NCBI GenBank assembly: GCA_014379045.1
Contig: JACMMK010000263.1
Location: forward strand, 1 to 15,702
DNA: 15,702 nucleotides
Source: Burkholderiales bacterium
GTDB taxonomy: Bacteria > Pseudomonadota > Gammaproteobacteria > Burkholderiales > CAIKXV01
Direction of reading: 5' to 3'
The number at the start of each line of letters is the position of its first letter. The first letter of the stretch is position 1. A program made the translations under genes and the position numbers. Below are positions 14,791-15,702 of this stretch, in pieces. A model generated the notes under the pieces. That model was given only the letters and a program-made list of their open reading frames with translations, was not told the DNA's origin and did no database searches.

Positions 14791-14893
14791 ACGCAGGCAC
14801 AGGAAGCGCTGCGGCGCGGGCGTCGAGCGCCCGCGTTGGCGCGCGCTCGACGTTTGAACGTCGCCTGCGTTTGCGGTAGCCTGCGCTTCCTGA
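14791..14893. repeat. Cluster of overlapping inverted repeats between soeC and yqjD-like gene
   Basis: Several perfect dyads share sequence and cannot all form at once. (a) CGCGGGCG 14815-14822 with CGCCCGCG 14828-14835. (b) CGTCGAGCGC 14821-14830 with GCGCTCGACG 14843-14852. (c) CGACGTT 14848-14854 with AACGTCG 14857-14863. (d) CAGGAAGCGC 14800-14809 with GCGCTTCCTG 14883-14892, enclosing a-c. (e) ACGCAGGC 14791-14798 with GCCTGCGT 14863-14870, crossing d. GCCTGCG also repeats directly at 14879-14885. Hairpin a is followed by only two T's, so it is at best a weak terminator of soeC. Confidence 0.6.
14854..14882 (+). promoter_or_regulatory. Possible promoter of the yqjD-yqjE pair
   Basis: TTGAAC (14854-14859) and TAGCCT (14877-14882) are spaced by exactly 17 nt, with a start expected near 14889 and a leader of about 35 nt. 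The palindrome CGACGTTTGAACGTCG (14848-14863) covers the -35 element, as an operator would. Consensus match is moderate (4/6 and 3/6). Confidence 0.4.
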
Positions 14894-14923
14894 AACCACT
14901 CGATCGACGAGGGGGGCTGTGCC

Positions 14924-15226
14924 ATGAACGATTTGAGCGGCGACAATCTGGTGACCACGCTGAGGACCGTCGTGTCGGATGCCGAGGCAATGGTGCGCGC
15001 CACCGCCGGGCAGGCAGGCGAAAAACTGGGGGAAGTGCGCGCGCGCGCCGAAGATTCGCTGCGATCGGCGCGTATCGCGCTGCGCGATGCCGAGGCCGCG
15101 ATGGTCGATCGCACCAAGCAGGCAGCACGTCTGACCGACGATTTCGTGCACGACCGGCCGTGGACCGCGGTCGGTATCGGCGCCGCGGTCGGCATGATCG
15201 TCGGGTTGCTGATCTCGCGGCGCTAG
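14924..15226 (+). CDS. YqjD/ElaB-type DUF883 membrane protein
   Basis: A 100-residue C-tail-anchored inner-membrane protein. Residues 1-75 form a long charged amphipathic helix; then DRPWTAVGIGAAVGMIVG begins the glycine-rich membrane helix (about 78-98), and the protein ends ISRR, the family signature. In Escherichia coli, relatives (YqjD, ElaB, YgaM) bind ribosomes at the membrane in stationary phase; that this protein does the same is inference. ATG 14924 has a strong GAGGGGGG (14909-14916) at 7 nt. The next gene starts 10 bp after its stop, reproducing the yqjD-yqjE order of enterobacteria. Full length. Confidence 0.88.
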   Translation: MNDLSGDNLVTTLRTVVSDAEAMVRATAGQAGEKLGEVRARAEDSLRSARIALRDAEAAMVDRTKQAARLTDDFVHDRPWTAVGIGAAVGMIVGLLISRR

Positions 15227-15236
15227 CGGGCTGCCG

Positions 15237-15702
15237 GTGGCCGACGGCGCCGACGGCACCGACAGGAGTTCATCGCACGCGCACTCGTCCGGATTGCTGC
15301 GCGGACTGCGCGAGTTGGCCGACACCTCGATCGCGGCACTGCAGACGCGCCTCGAGCTGTTATCGGCCGATGGCCAGGCGGCAGGGTGGCGCCTCGCGGC
15401 GATCGTCGTCTACGGCGTATGCGCGCTGTTCTGCCTGTTCGTCGCCATCGTTCTGCTGAACATCGCGATCATCGTCGCCTACTGGGATCGCGATCCGGTG
15501 CTGGCGGTCGGCCTGTCGGGTGCATTCTTCCTGTCGGTAGGGGTCGTGTGTGCCGTCGTGGCGTTCGGCTACATGCGCGCGCGGCCGGGTTTGTTTGCAG
15601 CGACGCTGGCGACGCTGGCGAGTGACCGCGAAGCGCTGCGGGGACGCCGGGGCCCGCGCTTCGATGACCGGCCAGGTACGGGCGACCCGGTCGCCCCCGG
15701 CG
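15237..15702 (+). CDS. YqjE-like / phage-holin-family (DUF1469) membrane protein, 3' end outside window
   Basis: A frame open from GTG 15237 to the right edge (155 complete codons, no stop seen). It starts 10 bp after the DUF883 stop. A short polar leader precedes GLLRGLRELADTSIAALQTR (19-38) and LELLSADGQ, the conserved YqjE amphipathic segment, followed by two membrane helices (about 54-82 and 88-112) and a charged tail. GTG was chosen because no ATG lies before the conserved segment; its ribosome site is weak. The family is called holin-like from sequence alone, and there is no phage context here. It probably works with the DUF883 protein at the inner membrane; its function is unknown. Confidence 0.8.
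   Translation, partial: MADGADGTDRSSSHAHSSGLLRGLRELADTSIAALQTRLELLSADGQAAGWRLAAIVVYGVCALFCLFVAIVLLNIAIIVAYWDRDPVLAVGLSGAFFLSVGVVCAVVAFGYMRARPGLFAATLATLASDREALRGRRGPRFDDRPGTGDPVAPG

Noticed and set aside
15237..15702. Phage remnant suggested by the holin-like family name
   Set aside because: The gene follows a DUF883 gene in the normal yqjD-yqjE arrangement, and no other phage gene is present.

Overview
The window is G+C-rich chromosomal DNA from a Gram-negative bacterium, most likely a beta- or gammaproteobacterium (Pseudomonadota). This rests on the Sec signal peptides, the LemA and YqjD/YqjE families, a DmsC-type membrane anchor, and a PA4872-type oxaloacetate decarboxylase. The genus cannot be read from the sequence. 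I see no rRNA, tRNA, CRISPR array, insertion sequence or phage integration site, and no sign of recent transfer.

Layout. (1) 1-1536, plus strand: the end of a TPR-like gene overlapping a HupE/UreJ-type membrane protein with a periplasmic EF-hand. (2) 1582-3164, minus strand: an exported DUF4331 protein, convergent with HupE, with a good intrinsic terminator and a candidate sigma-54 promoter. (3) 3464-6351, minus strand: a tight four-gene set, LemA, GIDE-domain membrane protein, alpha/beta hydrolase, DUF1992 (DnaJ-C28-like), preceded by a GC-rich leader hairpin. (4) 6535-8073, minus strand: an exported DUF4139 protein. (5) 8366-9840, plus strand: a LOG-family phosphoribohydrolase and an oxaloacetate decarboxylase, closed by a hairpin terminator. 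(6) 10044-14772, plus strand: a three-subunit molybdoenzyme best matched to the cytoplasmic sulfite:quinone oxidoreductase SoeABC. (7) 14924 to the end, plus strand: a YqjD (DUF883) and YqjE (holin-like) pair, the last gene cut by the window edge.

How the parts fit. SoeABC would oxidise sulfite to sulfate on the cytoplasmic face and pass electrons to the quinone pool, which implies a sulfur-oxidising or sulfite-detoxifying lifestyle; no other sulfur genes are present here. TPR, HupE and DUF4331 look like one envelope module of unknown function with Ca-binding-type acidic loops. LemA and GIDE are both N-terminally anchored envelope proteins and probably share a stress or membrane-quality role. 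YqjD and YqjE are small inner-membrane proteins of the stationary-phase and ribosome-hibernation type.

The least explained items are the sigma-54-like promoter ahead of DUF4331, the dense set of alternative inverted repeats between soeC and yqjD, and the recurrence of Ca-binding loops in three unrelated envelope proteins.
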